Source: Pantoea eucalypti (lineage in GTDB: Bacteria > Pseudomonadota > Gammaproteobacteria > Enterobacterales > Enterobacteriaceae). Taken from it: a stretch of 64,000 bases of DNA. Position numbers and translations under genes: made by a program. Each line of letters starts with the position of its first letter. Within the stretch, counting starts at the first letter, position 1. The notes beneath the pieces were generated by a model that saw only the letters and a program-made list of their open reading frames with translations, searched no databases and was not told where the DNA came from. Of the stretch, positions 10,958-20,147 are shown piece after piece. The DNA is taken from the NCBI RefSeq assembly GCF_009646115.1, contig NZ_CP045720.1, forward strand, positions 2,294,001-2,358,000. The letters are read 5' to 3'.

Positions 10958-11626
10958 ATGCCGTATCACCGCCCTGTCCTCGCCGCCCTGTTTGATATGG
11001 ATGGTTTACTGATCGATTCTGAGCCGCTGTGGGATCAGGCTGAGCTGGATATCTTTTCAACGCTGGATGTTGACCTGTCACGTCGCAGTGAAATGCCCGA
11101 CACTCTGGGTCTGCGCATCGATCAGACTGTACGGATGTGGTACGAAACACTGCCCTGGCAGGGTCCTTCGCAGCAGGAGGTTACTGACCGTATTATTGCC
11201 CGTGCGATGACGCTGGTGGATCAGACGCGGCCCCTGCTGCCAGGCGTGGAAACGGCGCTGCAACTGTGCCGCGAACAGGGACTGAAAATCGGCCTTGCCT
11301 CAGCCTCACCGCTCAGGATGCTTGAGCAGGTGCTGGAGATGTTCAATCTGCGCCACTATTTCGATGTGCTCTCTTCCGCAGAAGCCCTGCCCTACAGTAA
11401 GCCTCATCCGCAGGTCTATCTCAACGCAGCCGACAGCCTGGCAATCGATCCGCTTAACTGTGTCACGCTGGAAGATTCCTTTAACGGCATGATCGCCACC
11501 AAAGCGGCGCGTATGCGGTCAATTGTGGTACCCGCCGCTGAACACCGTGACGACTCTCGCTGGGCGCTGGCGGATGTCCGGCTGGATGCTCTGACACAGC
11601 TCAGCCTGCAGCATCTGCAGGGATGA
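10958..11626 (+). CDS. yniC: Hexitol/2-deoxyglucose-6-phosphate phosphatase (HAD family)
   Basis: HAD-superfamily sugar phosphatase, also named HxpB. In E. coli it hydrolyses 2-deoxyglucose-6-phosphate and hexitol phosphates. The 222 residues equal the E. coli length. Motif I LFDMDGLLIDSEPLW (the two catalytic Asp at about 13 and 15), motif II LASASPLRM, motif III lysine at YSKPHPQVYL and motif IV TLEDSFNGM are all present, with an alpha-helical C1-type cap between. The gene starts after AAGGAG and ends at a clear terminator. Confidence 0.94.
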   Translation: MPYHRPVLAALFDMDGLLIDSEPLWDQAELDIFSTLDVDLSRRSEMPDTLGLRIDQTVRMWYETLPWQGPSQQEVTDRIIARAMTLVDQTRPLLPGVETALQLCREQGLKIGLASASPLRMLEQVLEMFNLRHYFDVLSSAEALPYSKPHPQVYLNAADSLAIDPLNCVTLEDSFNGMIATKAARMRSIVVPAAEHRDDSRWALADVRLDALTQLSLQHLQG

Positions 11627-11632
11627 AGAACC

Positions 11633-11657
11633 GCCCGCCTGATGCGGGCTTTTTTTT
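11633..11657 (+). terminator. Terminator of yniC
   Basis: GCCCGC/GCGGGC stem, five-base loop, then eight T. It starts 6 bases past the yniC stop. Confidence 0.88.
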
Positions 11658-11692
11658 GCCTGGCAATCTTCTCACTTGATCTCACTCGCAAT

Positions 11693-11715
11693 AAAATAAA
11701 ACAACGTTTCATTTT
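11693..11715 (+). promoter_or_regulatory. KdgR-type operator before kduI
   Basis: A 23-base dyad with left arm AAAATAAAACA and right arm (read on the other strand) AAAATGAAACG; nine of eleven positions agree between arms. It matches the AT-rich GAAAC/GTTTC operator of the KdgR repressor, which is relieved by 2-keto-3-deoxygluconate. It ends about 85 bases before kduI, fitting a promoter-overlapping site. Confidence 0.75.
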
Positions 11716-11800
11716 TATTGAATTCCAGTACCACTCTGCCTAAGATGCCCGAAGCGTCCCCATTCGGGGCATAAAAACCTGACCTGCAGAGAGGCCTGAG

Positions 11801-12637
11801 ATGGACATTCGTCAAAGCATTCACAGCGATCACGCTAAACAACTCGACACCGATGCGTTGCGCCGTGAGTTCCTGATTGAAACGATTTTCACTGCCGATG
11901 ACTACGCCCTGACTTACAGCCACATCGACCGCATCATCATTGGCGGCGTCATGCCGGTAAACGCGCCCGTGACGATGGGTGATGAAATGGGAAAACAGCT
12001 GGGCGTCAGCTATTTCCTCGAGCGCCGCGAGCTGGGCATGATCAATATTGGCGGACCGGGGCGTGTGGAAGTGGACGGTAAAGCGTGGGAAATCGGTCAC
12101 GAAGAGGCGCTTTACATCGGCAAAGGTGCCCGCAACCTGCTGTTCCGCAGTCTGAATCCGTCTCAGCCCGCCAAATTCTATTTCAACAGTGCACCCGCAC
12201 ACAGCACCTTCCCGGACAGGAAAATCACGCTGCAGGAGGCGGCTACCGCCACGCTGGGCGATGCCGCGACCTCGAACCGCCGAACCATTCATAAATTCAT
12301 CGTGCCGGATGTGCTGCCCACCTGTCAGCTCACCATGGGCTTGACCAAACTGGATGAAGGCAGCCTGTGGAACACCATGCCCTGCCACACCCACGAACGT
12401 CGCATGGAAGTCTATTTCTACTTCGATATGAGCGAAGAGAGCGCCGTCTTCCACATGATGGGGCAACCGCAGCAGACCCGTCATCTGCTGGTACATAACG
12501 AGCAGGCGGTGATCTCACCCAGCTGGTCAATTCACGCCGGTGTCGGTACCCAGCGTTACACCTTTATCTGGGGCATGGTGGGTGAGAATCAGGTCTTTGA
12601 TGACATGGATCACGTCAAAATCAGTGAACTGCGCTAA
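11801..12637 (+). CDS. kduI: 5-dehydro-4-deoxy-D-glucuronate isomerase
   Basis: Converts 5-keto-4-deoxyuronate, from pectin or glycosaminoglycan oligomers, to 3-deoxy-D-glycero-2,5-hexodiulosonate. The 278 residues equal E. coli KduI. It starts [13 protein letters not shown] and carries the bicupin zinc-site region [16 protein letters not shown], with further ligands near [20 protein letters not shown]. It is followed 16 bases later by kduD, the next enzyme, and preceded by a KdgR-type box. In E. coli the pair lies elsewhere, so this position after yniC marks a local insertion or rearrangement. Confidence 0.96.
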   Translation: MDIRQSIHSDHAKQLDTDALRREFLIETIFTADDYALTYSHIDRIIIGGVMPVNAPVTMGDEMGKQLGVSYFLERRELGMINIGGPGRVEVDGKAWEIGHEEALYIGKGARNLLFRSLNPSQPAKFYFNSAPAHSTFPDRKITLQEAATATLGDAATSNRRTIHKFIVPDVLPTCQLTMGLTKLDEGSLWNTMPCHTHERRMEVYFYFDMSEESAVFHMMGQPQQTRHLLVHNEQAVISPSWSIHAGVGTQRYTFIWGMVGENQVFDDMDHVKISELR

Positions 12638-12653
12638 GCAGAGGAGAAATACT

Positions 12654-13415
12654 ATGGTACTGAATACGTTTAGCCTGGAAGGTAAAGTGGCAATGGTAAC
12701 CGGCTGCAACACCGGTTTAGGTCAGGGCATGGCGCTGGGTCTGGCACAGGCGGGCTGCGATATTGTCGGCGTTAACCGTAACGGCCCGGATGACACCCAA
12801 AGCAAGGTGGAGGCGCTGGGTCGCCGCTTCTGGCCGGTGCAGGCCGATCTGTTGCAGACCAGCGTAGTAGCCTCTGTGGTTGAGCAGGCGCTGGCCGCTG
12901 CAGGTAAAATTGACATTCTGGTCAATAATGCCGGTATTATTCGCCGGGAAGACGCCCTGGACTTCAGCGAGCAGGACTGGGATGACGTGATGAATATCAA
13001 TAGTAAGAGCCTGTTTTTCCTGTCTCAGCAGGTTGCCCGTCAATTTATCGCACAGGGACACGGCGGCAAGATTATCAATATCGCGTCCATGCTCTCCTTC
13101 CAGGGCGGAATTCGGGTGCCCTCTTATACCGCCTCGAAAAGTGCCGTGATGGGCCTGACCCGTCTCATGGCAAACGAGTGGGCAAAGCATGGCATTAACG
13201 TCAATGCCATCGCACCTGGCTACATGGCGACCAACAATACCGAGCAGTTGAGAAATGACGCGTCCCGCAGCGAAGAGATCCTGGGCCGGATACCGGCCGG
13301 ACGCTGGGGCGTGCCTGATGACATGATGGGCCCGATAGTCTTCATGGCTTCTGCTGCGTCTGATTATGTCAACGGCTACACCCTGGCCGTCGATGGCGGC
13401 TGGCTGGCGCGTTAA
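12654..13415 (+). CDS. kduD: 2-dehydro-3-deoxy-D-gluconate 5-dehydrogenase
   Basis: Short-chain dehydrogenase reducing diketo-deoxyhexonate to 2-keto-3-deoxygluconate with NAD(P)H. The 253 residues start MVLNTFSLEGK after GAGGAG; the longer frame from 12540 overlaps kduI and is rejected. Seen: cofactor loop VTGCNTGLGQGMA (about 15-27), NNAG (about 90), catalytic Ser in IASMLSF and YTASKSA (Tyr and Lys near 157 and 161), then PGYMAT. Its product enters the KDG kinase and aldolase route and induces KdgR targets. Confidence 0.95.
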   Translation: MVLNTFSLEGKVAMVTGCNTGLGQGMALGLAQAGCDIVGVNRNGPDDTQSKVEALGRRFWPVQADLLQTSVVASVVEQALAAAGKIDILVNNAGIIRREDALDFSEQDWDDVMNINSKSLFFLSQQVARQFIAQGHGGKIINIASMLSFQGGIRVPSYTASKSAVMGLTRLMANEWAKHGINVNAIAPGYMATNNTEQLRNDASRSEEILGRIPAGRWGVPDDMMGPIVFMASAASDYVNGYTLAVDGGWLAR

Positions 13416-13425
13416 TTTCCCCAAC

Positions 13426-13453
13426 GGGCAGTGTCCTGGCACTGTCCATTTTA
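13426..13453 (+). terminator. Probable terminator of kduID
   Basis: GGGCAGTG/CACTGTCC stem (one G:T pair) with a six-base loop, then a short AT-rich tail. It begins 10 bases past the kduD stop. Confidence 0.6.
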
Positions 13454-13513
13454 TTAATAAAATTCACGCTTCGTTACAGCGTCACATGTTCTCATTTACT
13501 GGATAAATCCCTA

Positions 13514-13533
13514 TACTGGATGCATCGACAGTT
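13514..13533 (+). promoter_or_regulatory. LexA box of ydjM
   Basis: CTG-N10-CAG within TACTGGATGCATCGACAGTT, matching the LexA consensus ends and spacing exactly, though the core is not the usual alternating TA. It ends 22 bases before the ydjM ATG. E. coli ydjM is a known SOS gene, which supports the call. Confidence 0.72.
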
Positions 13534-13555
13534 TTCTTTGTAACCAGGTTCTATC

Positions 13556-14146
13556 ATGACGGGCGAAGGCCACATCATTTTTGCCATTGCCAGCGCTATT
13601 TTTGCCAAGCGTGCTGAGCTGACACCCGTGCTGGCACAGGCCGACTGGTGGCATCTTGTTCCCTCAGCCCTGCTGACCTGTCTGCTGCCCGACATCGATC
13701 ATCCTAAATCTCTGCTGGGACAGCGACTCAGCTGGCTCTCTCATCCTATTGCACGGGCGTTCGGCCATCGGGGATTTACCCACAGTCTGCTGGCGATTGC
13801 CGCCGGTTTATGGCTTTTTCAGATTAACCTGCCTCAGTCGTCACCGATTCCACCGGATGTGCTGCAGGGTCTGACGCTCGGCTACCTGAGCCATATAGTG
13901 GCCGATATGCTGACGCCCGCCGGGGTTCCGCTGCTGTGGCCCTGCCGCTGGCGCTTCCGCCTGCCGATTCTGCGCAGCCAGAAGGGCAATCAGCTGGAGC
14001 GGGCATTGTGTCTGGGACTGGTAGGCTATGCGCTGTGGTTCCCGGTAGGGATGCCATCTTTTGGTGCAAACGGCTGGCCATCTCAGCTGTTCGATACGCT
14101 ACAAAATGGCGTCGGGCGATTAATTTCCAGTCATACTGCGCAATAA
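13556..14146 (+). CDS. ydjM: YdjM, SOS-regulated membrane-bound metal-dependent hydrolase family protein
   Basis: Inner-membrane protein of the YdjM/LexA-binding metal-dependent hydrolase family, 196 residues, the same as E. coli. Seen: N-terminal GEGHIIFAIASA, the conserved LLPDIDHPKSLLGQR (about 42-56), GHRGFTHSLLA (about 72-82) and SHIVADMLTPAGVPLLWP, which supply metal-ligand His and Asp, alternating with hydrophobic helices. Substrate unknown. It lies directly behind a LexA box, so it is expected to be induced by DNA damage. Confidence 0.93.
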   Translation: MTGEGHIIFAIASAIFAKRAELTPVLAQADWWHLVPSALLTCLLPDIDHPKSLLGQRLSWLSHPIARAFGHRGFTHSLLAIAAGLWLFQINLPQSSPIPPDVLQGLTLGYLSHIVADMLTPAGVPLLWPCRWRFRLPILRSQKGNQLERALCLGLVGYALWFPVGMPSFGANGWPSQLFDTLQNGVGRLISSHTAQ

Positions 14147-14250
14147 AAACGCGCAAAACACCATTTAGTTATAAACCATGCCATTTGGATATAAGGCACC
14201 CTCTGCACCTGCTGTTACCATTCCTGCTGTCTTAATTCGTGATTAACATT

Positions 14251-14280
14251 ATGCGGCCTTCCCATGACGGAAGGCCGCAT
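14251..14280 (+). terminator. Long hairpin between ydjM and tcyP
   Basis: Perfect twelve-base-pair stem ATGCGGCCTTCC/GGAAGGCCGCAT with a six-base loop. There is no T run, so it is either a weak terminator of ydjM or a structure in the tcyP leader. It ends 17 bases before the tcyP start and just before its ribosome-binding site CTGGAG. Confidence 0.5.
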
Positions 14281-14297
14281 TACTCTGGAGTTTCAGC

Positions 14298-15689
14298 ATG
14301 GACCTTCCTCTTACGCTTAATATCGTGGCCTTTGTGGCGCTGCTGGTATTGCTCTCCCGCTTCAGCCGTCATAACTGGAGCCTGTCGAAAAAAGTGCTGA
14401 CCGGTCTGGTGATCGGCGTACTGTTCGGCCTGGTGTTGCAGTTGATCTACGGCGAAAACAGCGCAGTGGTTAAAGAGTCGATTAGCTGGTTTAACATCGT
14501 CGGTAATGGCTATGTCCAGTTGCTGCAGATGGTCGTCATGCCGCTGGTATTCGTTTCCATTCTGAGTGCGGTCGCCCGTCTGCATAATGCCTCTTCGCTG
14601 GGAAAAATCAGCGTACTGACCATCGGCGTTCTGCTGTTTACCACCGCCATCTCAGCACTGGTCGGCGTCTTCGTCACCGGCCTGTTTGGTCTGAGCGCAG
14701 AAGGTCTGGTACAGGGCGTGCAGGAGACCGCGCGTCTCAGTGCGATCCAGAGCAACTATGTCGGCAAAGTGGCTGACCTGACCGTGCCGCAGCTGGTGCT
14801 CTCCTTTATCCCGAAAAACCCGTTTGCCGATCTGACAGGCGCCAGTCCGACCTCAATCATCAGCGTCGTGATCTTTGCCGCGTTCCTGGGTGTGGCTGCA
14901 CTGCAGTTGCTTAAAGATGATGAAGTGAAAGGTCAGCGCGTGCTGGTGGCGATCGACACGCTGCAGTCGTGGGTGATGAAGCTGGTGCGTTTAGTGATGA
15001 AGCTGACGCCGTATGGTGTGCTGGCGCTGATGACTAAAGTGGTTGCCGGTTCAAACCTGCAGGACATCATCAAACTGGGCAGCTTTGTGGTCGCCTCATA
15101 CCTCGGTCTGGCCATCATGTTTGGTGTCCACGCCCTGCTGCTGTCGGTGAATGGTATCAACCCAATGCGCTTCTTCCGTAAAGTGTGGCCGGTTATCACC
15201 TTCGCCTTCACCAGCCGTTCCAGCGCAGCCAGCATTCCGTTGAGCGTTGAAACCCAGACCCGTCGTCTTGGCGTGCCGGAGTCGATTGCCAGCTTCGCGG
15301 CATCCTTTGGCGCCACAATCGGCCAGAATGGCTGTGCCGGTCTTTATCCGACCATGCTGGCCGTGATGGTTGCGCCAACCGTCGGGATTAACCCGTTTGA
15401 TCCACTGTGGATTGCCACGCTGGTTGGGATAGTCACGCTGAGCTCAGCCGGTGTGGCCGGTGTTGGTGGAGGTGCAACGTTTGCTGCACTGATTGTCCTG
15501 CCTGCGATGGGCCTGCCGGTGACCCTGGTGGCGCTGCTGATCTCCATTGAGCCGCTGATTGATATGGGCCGTACAGCACTGAACGTCAACGGTTCGATGA
15601 CCGCAGGTTCCCTGACCAGCCGCTGGTTAGGCATGACCGATAAGCGCGTACTGGAAAGTGACGACAACGCCGAGCTGGCGCACCGTTAA
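14298..15689 (+). CDS. tcyP: TcyP, L-cystine/sodium symporter
   Basis: Inner-membrane secondary transporter of the dicarboxylate/amino acid:cation symporter (DAACS) family that imports L-cystine, formerly YdjN. The 463 residues equal the E. coli protein. Eight transmembrane segments plus re-entrant hairpins are suggested: [14 protein letters not shown] (HP1 region), [18 protein letters not shown] with the serine-rich substrate hairpin, [16 protein letters not shown] and [15 protein letters not shown] for the sodium and substrate site. It probably belongs to the CysB sulfur-starvation regulon, as in E. coli; no CysB site was searched for. Confidence 0.95.
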   Translation: MDLPLTLNIVAFVALLVLLSRFSRHNWSLSKKVLTGLVIGVLFGLVLQLIYGENSAVVKESISWFNIVGNGYVQLLQMVVMPLVFVSILSAVARLHNASSLGKISVLTIGVLLFTTAISALVGVFVTGLFGLSAEGLVQGVQETARLSAIQSNYVGKVADLTVPQLVLSFIPKNPFADLTGASPTSIISVVIFAAFLGVAALQLLKDDEVKGQRVLVAIDTLQSWVMKLVRLVMKLTPYGVLALMTKVVAGSNLQDIIKLGSFVVASYLGLAIMFGVHALLLSVNGINPMRFFRKVWPVITFAFTSRSSAASIPLSVETQTRRLGVPESIASFAASFGATIGQNGCAGLYPTMLAVMVAPTVGINPFDPLWIATLVGIVTLSSAGVAGVGGGATFAALIVLPAMGLPVTLVALLISIEPLIDMGRTALNVNGSMTAGSLTSRWLGMTDKRVLESDDNAELAHR

Positions 15690-15700
15690 TCTGCCTTAAA

Positions 15701-15726
15701 CCTGGCGCGCCCGCGCCAGGTTTTTT
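15701..15726 (+). terminator. Terminator of tcyP
   Basis: CCTGGCGC/GCGCCAGG stem with a four-base loop followed by six T; it starts 11 bases past the tcyP stop. Confidence 0.9.
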
Positions 15727-15877
15727 CCGTCTCTCTTCTCCATAATCTCCCCCATTGATGGCGACGCCGTTAAGAAAGCGTTAAGCATGGTAAACAGGCG
15801 AAAAATCCGCGCTTTAGTGCTTGTCTTTGCCCGGTAAAAGGCGAATTCTGCATCCAGTATTATGAGGAGAACACCTG

Positions 15878-16285
15878 ATGAAAAAGATAATCGCCTCGCT
15901 TCTGACGCTGACGCTTCTGACACCCGCTCTGGCTTTCGCCCATCCTGGCGACTGGGGCCCGGGATGGGGTCGACATGGCGGACCCGATCCACACTGGATC
16001 GGTCCCGGACATCACTGGGGCGGACCTGGACCGATTCGCTTTCTGCCTGAAGCCGCAACGGCGGTGCTGATCGGCGGACTGACCTACTACCTGCTCAATG
16101 GCAGTTACTATCAGCGCCACGGCGATGAATATGTGGTGGTAGAGCCGCCAGCAGAGTCGCGGGTCAGCAGTGAGATGCGGGTACTCGACTTTAACGGCAA
16201 ACGCTTCTATGTGCAGGCAGGTCATTTCTACCAGCGGCAGATAGACGGTGATTATGTTGAGGTGCCGCGCCCGGCAGGATTGTAG
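15878..16285 (+). CDS. Periplasmic His/Gly/Trp-rich protein of unknown function
   Basis: Not assigned to a known gene. The 135-residue product has a clear Sec signal peptide (about 1-21, MKKIIASLLTLTLLTPALAFA). After it comes a segment rich in His, Gly, Pro and Trp (about 22-52) that could bind metal, then a hydrophobic patch ATAVLIGGLTYYLLN, and a tail with repeated aromatic motifs (YYQRHGDEYVVV, FNGKRFYVQAGHFYQR, DYVEVPRPAG). The pattern resembles DUF6515-type proteins, but this is tentative. It has a GAGGAG ribosome-binding site and ends at a terminator shared with osmE. Confidence 0.75.
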   Translation: MKKIIASLLTLTLLTPALAFAHPGDWGPGWGRHGGPDPHWIGPGHHWGGPGPIRFLPEAATAVLIGGLTYYLLNGSYYQRHGDEYVVVEPPAESRVSSEMRVLDFNGKRFYVQAGHFYQRQIDGDYVEVPRPAGL

Positions 16286-16301
16286 TCAGCGCCACAACGA
16301 A

Positions 16302-16329
16302 AAACGGCCCGTCAAATTACGGGCCGTTT
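16302..16329. terminator. Bidirectional terminator between the His-rich gene and osmE
   Basis: AAACGGCCCGT/ACGGGCCGTTT stem with a six-base loop and A/T runs on both sides. It sits between two convergent genes and serves both. Confidence 0.85.
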
Positions 16330-16350
16330 ACTATTCAGAGAGACGAAAAC

Positions 16351-16686
16351 TTACTGCTGAACCTGCGGATCGGTATCATATTCCGCACAGCTCTGGAAGC
16401 CGTAGTTCATCACACGGCCCGTGTCGTTGTAGCTCACGAAATAAGTCTGCGCTTTACCGTCGCGCTGACCCAGAACATAAGTCTGGCAGGTGCCGCGCGC
16501 GTGGACCATGGTGATTTCAGTAGAAGGTGCACCCGCGATCTGACGAACCTGATCACGTGTCATACCCTTTTTAACATCCTTTACCACTGGCTTAGTCACG
16601 TAGCTTTCCGCACGATCGTAAGTCGTACAACCAGACAGTGCAGCCAGTGTCAGCGCCGCAGCGATACATCCCATCACTTTATTCAT
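16351..16686 (-). CDS. osmE: Osmotically inducible lipoprotein OsmE
   Basis: Lipoprotein of the SmpA/OmlA (BamE-like) family; in E. coli it is induced by high osmolarity and stationary phase. From the ATG at 16686 it has 111 residues, with signal peptide and lipobox LAALSGC (lipidated Cys about 20). It then has the family signature [42 protein letters not shown] and ends [10 protein letters not shown] longer start at 16701 adds five residues and is less likely. It is upstream of nadE as in E. coli, but a transporter gene now lies between. Confidence 0.93.
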   Translation of the reverse strand: MNKVMGCIAAALTLAALSGCTTYDRAESYVTKPVVKDVKKGMTRDQVRQIAGAPSTEITMVHARGTCQTYVLGQRDGKAQTYFVSYNDTGRVMNYGFQSCAEYDTDPQVQQ

Positions 16687-16984
16687 CTTGTTGTTCCTCA
16701 TTTATTGTCCATGTGGAAACAAGCCTGGAACATAAATGCTGATTTATCAAGTTTATGAGGAACAATTAGTGGTGCATCAAATGTCAGGATTTCGTAAAGA
16801 AGGCTGTTTTGTTGTCAATGCGGCCGTATACTTTCCGCCAAAACAGGTTTTGGATAGCCCCGCCGATTCAGACACCCTCTGCCTCATGGGTATCCGCGCA
16901 GAGCGGTGAGATTATCGCCCTTCGGACGCTGTTCGCTTGTCATGCCCGCTTCTGTTCACCCATCGCTGACTATCCCGAGGAACA
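16687..16984. other. Intergenic region osmE - Bcr-type transporter
   Basis: About 300 bases carrying the osmE promoter (minus) and that of the plus-strand transporter. A 42-codon plus-strand ORF (16781-16909) is open, but has no recognisable motif; an upstream GTG pair in frame has a GAGGAAC site before it. I do not call it a gene. No hairpin or operator stood out. Confidence 0.4.
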
Positions 16985-18172
16985 ATGACCCCTGCTCACT
17001 CTGACCGCCTGGTTTATGCGATTACACTGGGCCTGCTGGCCGCACTGGGCCCGCTCTGTATCGACCTTTATCTGCCAGCCCTGCCACAAATGGCGCAGGA
17101 TCTGCACACCGAAACTGCGACCGCGCAGTTGAGTCTGACCGCCGGTCTGTTGGGCCTGGGCTTTGGGCAGCTGCTGTTTGGCCCGATGAGTGACAAATTC
17201 GGTCGCCTGCGTCCGCTAACCCTGTCACTGATACTGCTGTTTATCGCCTCAATCGGCTGTGCGCTGGCGCAGGACATCCACCAACTGCTGGTGGCGCGGC
17301 TGTTTGAAGGATTAGCGGGGGCGGGCGGCGCGGTATTGTCGCGGGCGATTGCACGCGATATGTACAGTGGTCATGAGCTGACGCGCTTCTTCGCGCTGCT
17401 GATGCTGGTTAACGGTCTGGCTCCAGTCGGCGCGCCGGTACTGGGTGGTGTGCTGATGACGATAGTCGACTGGCGCGGCATCTTCATGGTACTGGGCGGC
17501 ATTGCCATTCTGCTGATCCTGCTGGCGCGCTGGAAGCTGCATGAAACCCTGCCTGAAGCCCGCCGCAACCAAGGCTCGATTTTCTCCGCCTACGCGGCAC
17601 TCGGTCAGGTGGTCACCCATCGACCCTTTATGGGCTTCTGTCTGACCCAGGGCTTTATGATGTCCGGCATGTTCGCCTATATCGGTGCCTCGCCGTTTGT
17701 GCTGCAACAACTCTATGGCCTGTCGCCCCAGGCCTTTAGCTTCTGCTTTGCGGCCAACGGGTTTGGCCTGATCATTGCTTCGCAGACCAGCGCTCGCCTC
17801 TGTCCGTTGTGGGGCGAATATCGGGTGCTGAAAGGCGGTCTGACACTGGCTTTTGTCGCCTCTAGCCTGCTGCTGCTGGCCGCGCTACTACACGCACCGT
17901 TAGCGCTGCTGCTGCTGGCGCTGTTCTTTACCATCGCCAGCAACGGCGTGATCGCTACCACTGCCTCGTCACTGGCGATGCAGAGTCAGGGCCACCGTGC
18001 TGGCAGCGCCTCTGCAGTCATTGGCGTCACCATGTTCACGCTGGGTGCGATTACCGTGCCGCTCACCGGCATTGGCGGCACGTCGGTACTGAGCATGTGC
18101 GCCACCATTTTTGGCTGCTTTATGATGGCGATTCTGATGTTTAACGTGCTGGCGAAAAAACCGCTGTCGTAA
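16985..18172 (+). CDS. Bcr/CflA-family drug:proton antiporter
   Basis: Inner-membrane major facilitator protein of the 12-helix DHA1 Bcr/CflA subfamily, exporting small drugs or metabolites in exchange for protons. The 395 residues begin with helix 1 containing LGPLCIDLYLPALPQMAQDL, the subfamily signature (about 20-40). Loop 2-3 has motif A (FGPMSDKFGRLRP, about 66-78) and helix 5 has the antiporter motif C-like LVNGLAPVGAPVLGG. It resembles E. coli YdhC or Bcr; the exact orthologue is unsure. It is inserted between osmE and nadE. Substrate cannot be told from sequence. Confidence 0.88.
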   Translation: MTPAHSDRLVYAITLGLLAALGPLCIDLYLPALPQMAQDLHTETATAQLSLTAGLLGLGFGQLLFGPMSDKFGRLRPLTLSLILLFIASIGCALAQDIHQLLVARLFEGLAGAGGAVLSRAIARDMYSGHELTRFFALLMLVNGLAPVGAPVLGGVLMTIVDWRGIFMVLGGIAILLILLARWKLHETLPEARRNQGSIFSAYAALGQVVTHRPFMGFCLTQGFMMSGMFAYIGASPFVLQQLYGLSPQAFSFCFAANGFGLIIASQTSARLCPLWGEYRVLKGGLTLAFVASSLLLLAALLHAPLALLLLALFFTIASNGVIATTASSLAMQSQGHRAGSASAVIGVTMFTLGAITVPLTGIGGTSVLSMCATIFGCFMMAILMFNVLAKKPLS

Positions 18173-18305
18173 TTAAAAACTCACTGATTTCGCAACGTTT
18201 AGCCGCAATCAGTTGCCGCTTAAGCTTGTTGTTTTCGCTTCGGCACGTTAGCTTTACTAAAACGTTCGCATCGAGCCGACTGGCCACTGACCTGAGGAGA
18301 AGTTC

Positions 18306-19130
18306 ATGTCACTGCAGCAGGAAATTATTGAAGCACTGGGTGTCAAGCCCGTTATCGACGCCGACCAGGAAGTGCGTGTCAGCGTCGATTTTCTTAAAGC
18401 CTATCTGAAACGTCACAGCGGACTGAAAACGCTGGTGCTGGGGATTAGCGGCGGTCAGGATTCAACCCTTGCGGGCAAGCTGGCGCAAACGGCGATCAGC
18501 GAGCTGCGTCAGGAGAGCGGCGATAACGACTACACCTTTATTGCGGTGCGTCTGCCGTATGGCGTGCAGGCGGATGAGCAGGATTGTCAGGACGCGCTGG
18601 CCTTTATTCAGCCCGACCGTTCGCTGGCGGTGAACATCAAAGAGTCCGTGCTGGCCAGTGAGCGCGCGTTGAAAGATGCCGGTATCACGTTGTCTGATTT
18701 CGTGCGCGGCAATGAAAAAGCGCGCGAGCGAATGAAGGCGCAATACAGCATCGCCGGCATGACCAAAGGGGTGGTGGTCGGCACCGACCATGCCGCTGAA
18801 GCGGTCACCGGGTTCTTCACCAAATATGGCGATGGCGGTACTGACATCAATCCCCTTTTCCGCCTGAATAAGCGTCAGGGCAAACAGCTGCTGAAGCATC
18901 TTGGCTGCCCGGAACATCTTTATCTGAAGAAACCGACTGCCGATCTGGAAGATGATCGTCCAGGCCTGCAGGATGAAGTGGCGCTGGGTGTCACCTACGA
19001 GATGATTGATGACTATCTGGAAGGCAAAAGCATCGATCCTGACAACGCCCGTATTATCGAAGGCTGGTATCTGAAAACTGAGCACAAACGTCGTCCGCCG
19101 ATCACTGTGTTCGACGACTTCTGGAAGTAA
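18306..19130 (+). CDS. nadE: NH3-dependent NAD synthetase
   Basis: Cytoplasmic enzyme that amidates nicotinate adenine dinucleotide to NAD using ATP and ammonia, the last step of NAD synthesis. The 274 residues carry the ATP-pyrophosphatase P-loop [15 protein letters not shown] (about 44-58), [20 protein letters not shown] (about 160-180) and the C-terminal [20 protein letters not shown]. No glutaminase domain is present, which fits the E. coli type that uses free ammonia. GAGGAG lies just before the ATG. Confidence 0.97.
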   Translation: MSLQQEIIEALGVKPVIDADQEVRVSVDFLKAYLKRHSGLKTLVLGISGGQDSTLAGKLAQTAISELRQESGDNDYTFIAVRLPYGVQADEQDCQDALAFIQPDRSLAVNIKESVLASERALKDAGITLSDFVRGNEKARERMKAQYSIAGMTKGVVVGTDHAAEAVTGFFTKYGDGGTDINPLFRLNKRQGKQLLKHLGCPEHLYLKKPTADLEDDRPGLQDEVALGVTYEMIDDYLEGKSIDPDNARIIEGWYLKTEHKRRPPITVFDDFWK

Positions 19131-19136
19131 TCCTGC

Positions 19137-19165
19137 GCCTCCTTTGCTCCGGCAAAGGAGGCTTC
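19137..19165 (+). terminator. Terminator-like hairpin after nadE
   Basis: Perfect eleven-base-pair stem GCCTCCTTTGC/GCAAAGGAGGC with a TCCG loop. The tail is not a clean T run (TTCACTC), so termination may be partial and yddG might receive read-through. Confidence 0.6.
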
Positions 19166-19190
19166 ACTCATTTAATTTGTTGAACGCTGC

Positions 19191-20081
19191 ATGCCTCCCA
19201 CCGTCTCGCGCGCTACCCTCATCGGGCTTATCGCCATTTTGCTCTGGAGCACCACCGTGGGTCTGCTGCGCAGCGTCAGTGAAGCCTTCGGTGCCACTGG
19301 CGGCGCGGCGCTGATCTACACCACCACGGCGATCCTGCTTTGCCTGACCCGCGGTTTGCCCAGACCTGGCGCACTGCCCGCGCTCTACCTGTGGCTGGGC
19401 GGTGCCCTCTTTGTCGGTTACGAGATCTGCCTGGCGCTGGCTATCGGGCTGGCCAGCGATCGCACCCAGTCGCTGGAGCTGGGAATGATCAATTATCTCT
19501 GGCCCTGCCTGACCATCGTGCTGGCGATTCCGTTTAATCAGCAGCGCTTCCGTGTCTGGCTCTGGCCAGGGCTGCTGCTGTCGCTGCTGGGGATCGTCTG
19601 GGTGATGAAAGGCAGTGGCAGCAGTTCGCCCGCGCTACTGTGGCAGAATATACTGCGCAACCCTGTCGCCTATGCACTCGCCTTTATCGCCGCCCTGACA
19701 TGGGCGGTCTACAACAACCTTACCCGCCGTTTTGCCCGCGGCTCGAACGGCGTCACGCTGTTTTTTATACTGACCGCACTGGCGCTGTGGCTGAAATATG
19801 CCTTCAGCGATCGTCCTGTGCCGTTAACGTTCGATCTGATACCGATAATGGAGGTGCTGTTTGTCGGCCTCTCCACTGCTATCGCCTATTCCGCCTGGAA
19901 TCATGGGATTCAGCAGGGCAATCTGACGCTGCTGGCCACCGCGTCCTACTTCACGCCAGTGCTGTCGGCTCTTCTGGGATCGCTGTGGCTGGGTCTGACG
20001 CCGCCGCTGGCTTTCTGGCAGGGCGTTGCGATGATTACACTGGGCTCGCTGATTTGCTGGCTGGCGACACGGCGTCTTTAA
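19191..20081 (+). CDS. yddG: Aromatic amino acid exporter YddG (DMT/EamA family)
   Basis: Inner-membrane drug/metabolite transporter with ten helices in two EamA repeats; E. coli YddG exports aromatic amino acids and other metabolites. The 296 residues start MPPTVSRATLIGLIAILLWS and have the family features TTVGLLRSVSEAFGATGGAAL, LVGYEICLALAIGLASDRTQSLE-type sequence in helix 3-4 and the second EamA repeat from about residue 155. E. coli has yddG at another locus; here it is placed between nadE and cho. No close Shine-Dalgarno was seen. Confidence 0.88.
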   Translation: MPPTVSRATLIGLIAILLWSTTVGLLRSVSEAFGATGGAALIYTTTAILLCLTRGLPRPGALPALYLWLGGALFVGYEICLALAIGLASDRTQSLELGMINYLWPCLTIVLAIPFNQQRFRVWLWPGLLLSLLGIVWVMKGSGSSSPALLWQNILRNPVAYALAFIAALTWAVYNNLTRRFARGSNGVTLFFILTALALWLKYAFSDRPVPLTFDLIPIMEVLFVGLSTAIAYSAWNHGIQQGNLTLLATASYFTPVLSALLGSLWLGLTPPLAFWQGVAMITLGSLICWLATRRL

Positions 20082-20116
20082 CAGACAGCTGGCGATCATT
20101 TCACCTGCCTGTTATG

Positions 20117-20132
20117 CTGTATGGACAACCAG
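20117..20132 (+). promoter_or_regulatory. LexA box of cho
   Basis: CTGTATGGACAACCAG fits CTG-N10-CAG with a good CTGTAT left half. It ends 15 bases before the TTG start of cho, an SOS gene in E. coli. Confidence 0.8.
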
Positions 20133-20147
20133 TAAATGGAGTCCATT

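Noticed and set aside
16781..16909. 42-codon plus-strand ORF between osmE and the Bcr-type gene
   Set aside because: No family features; its better-placed GTG start is speculative. Conservation would be needed.
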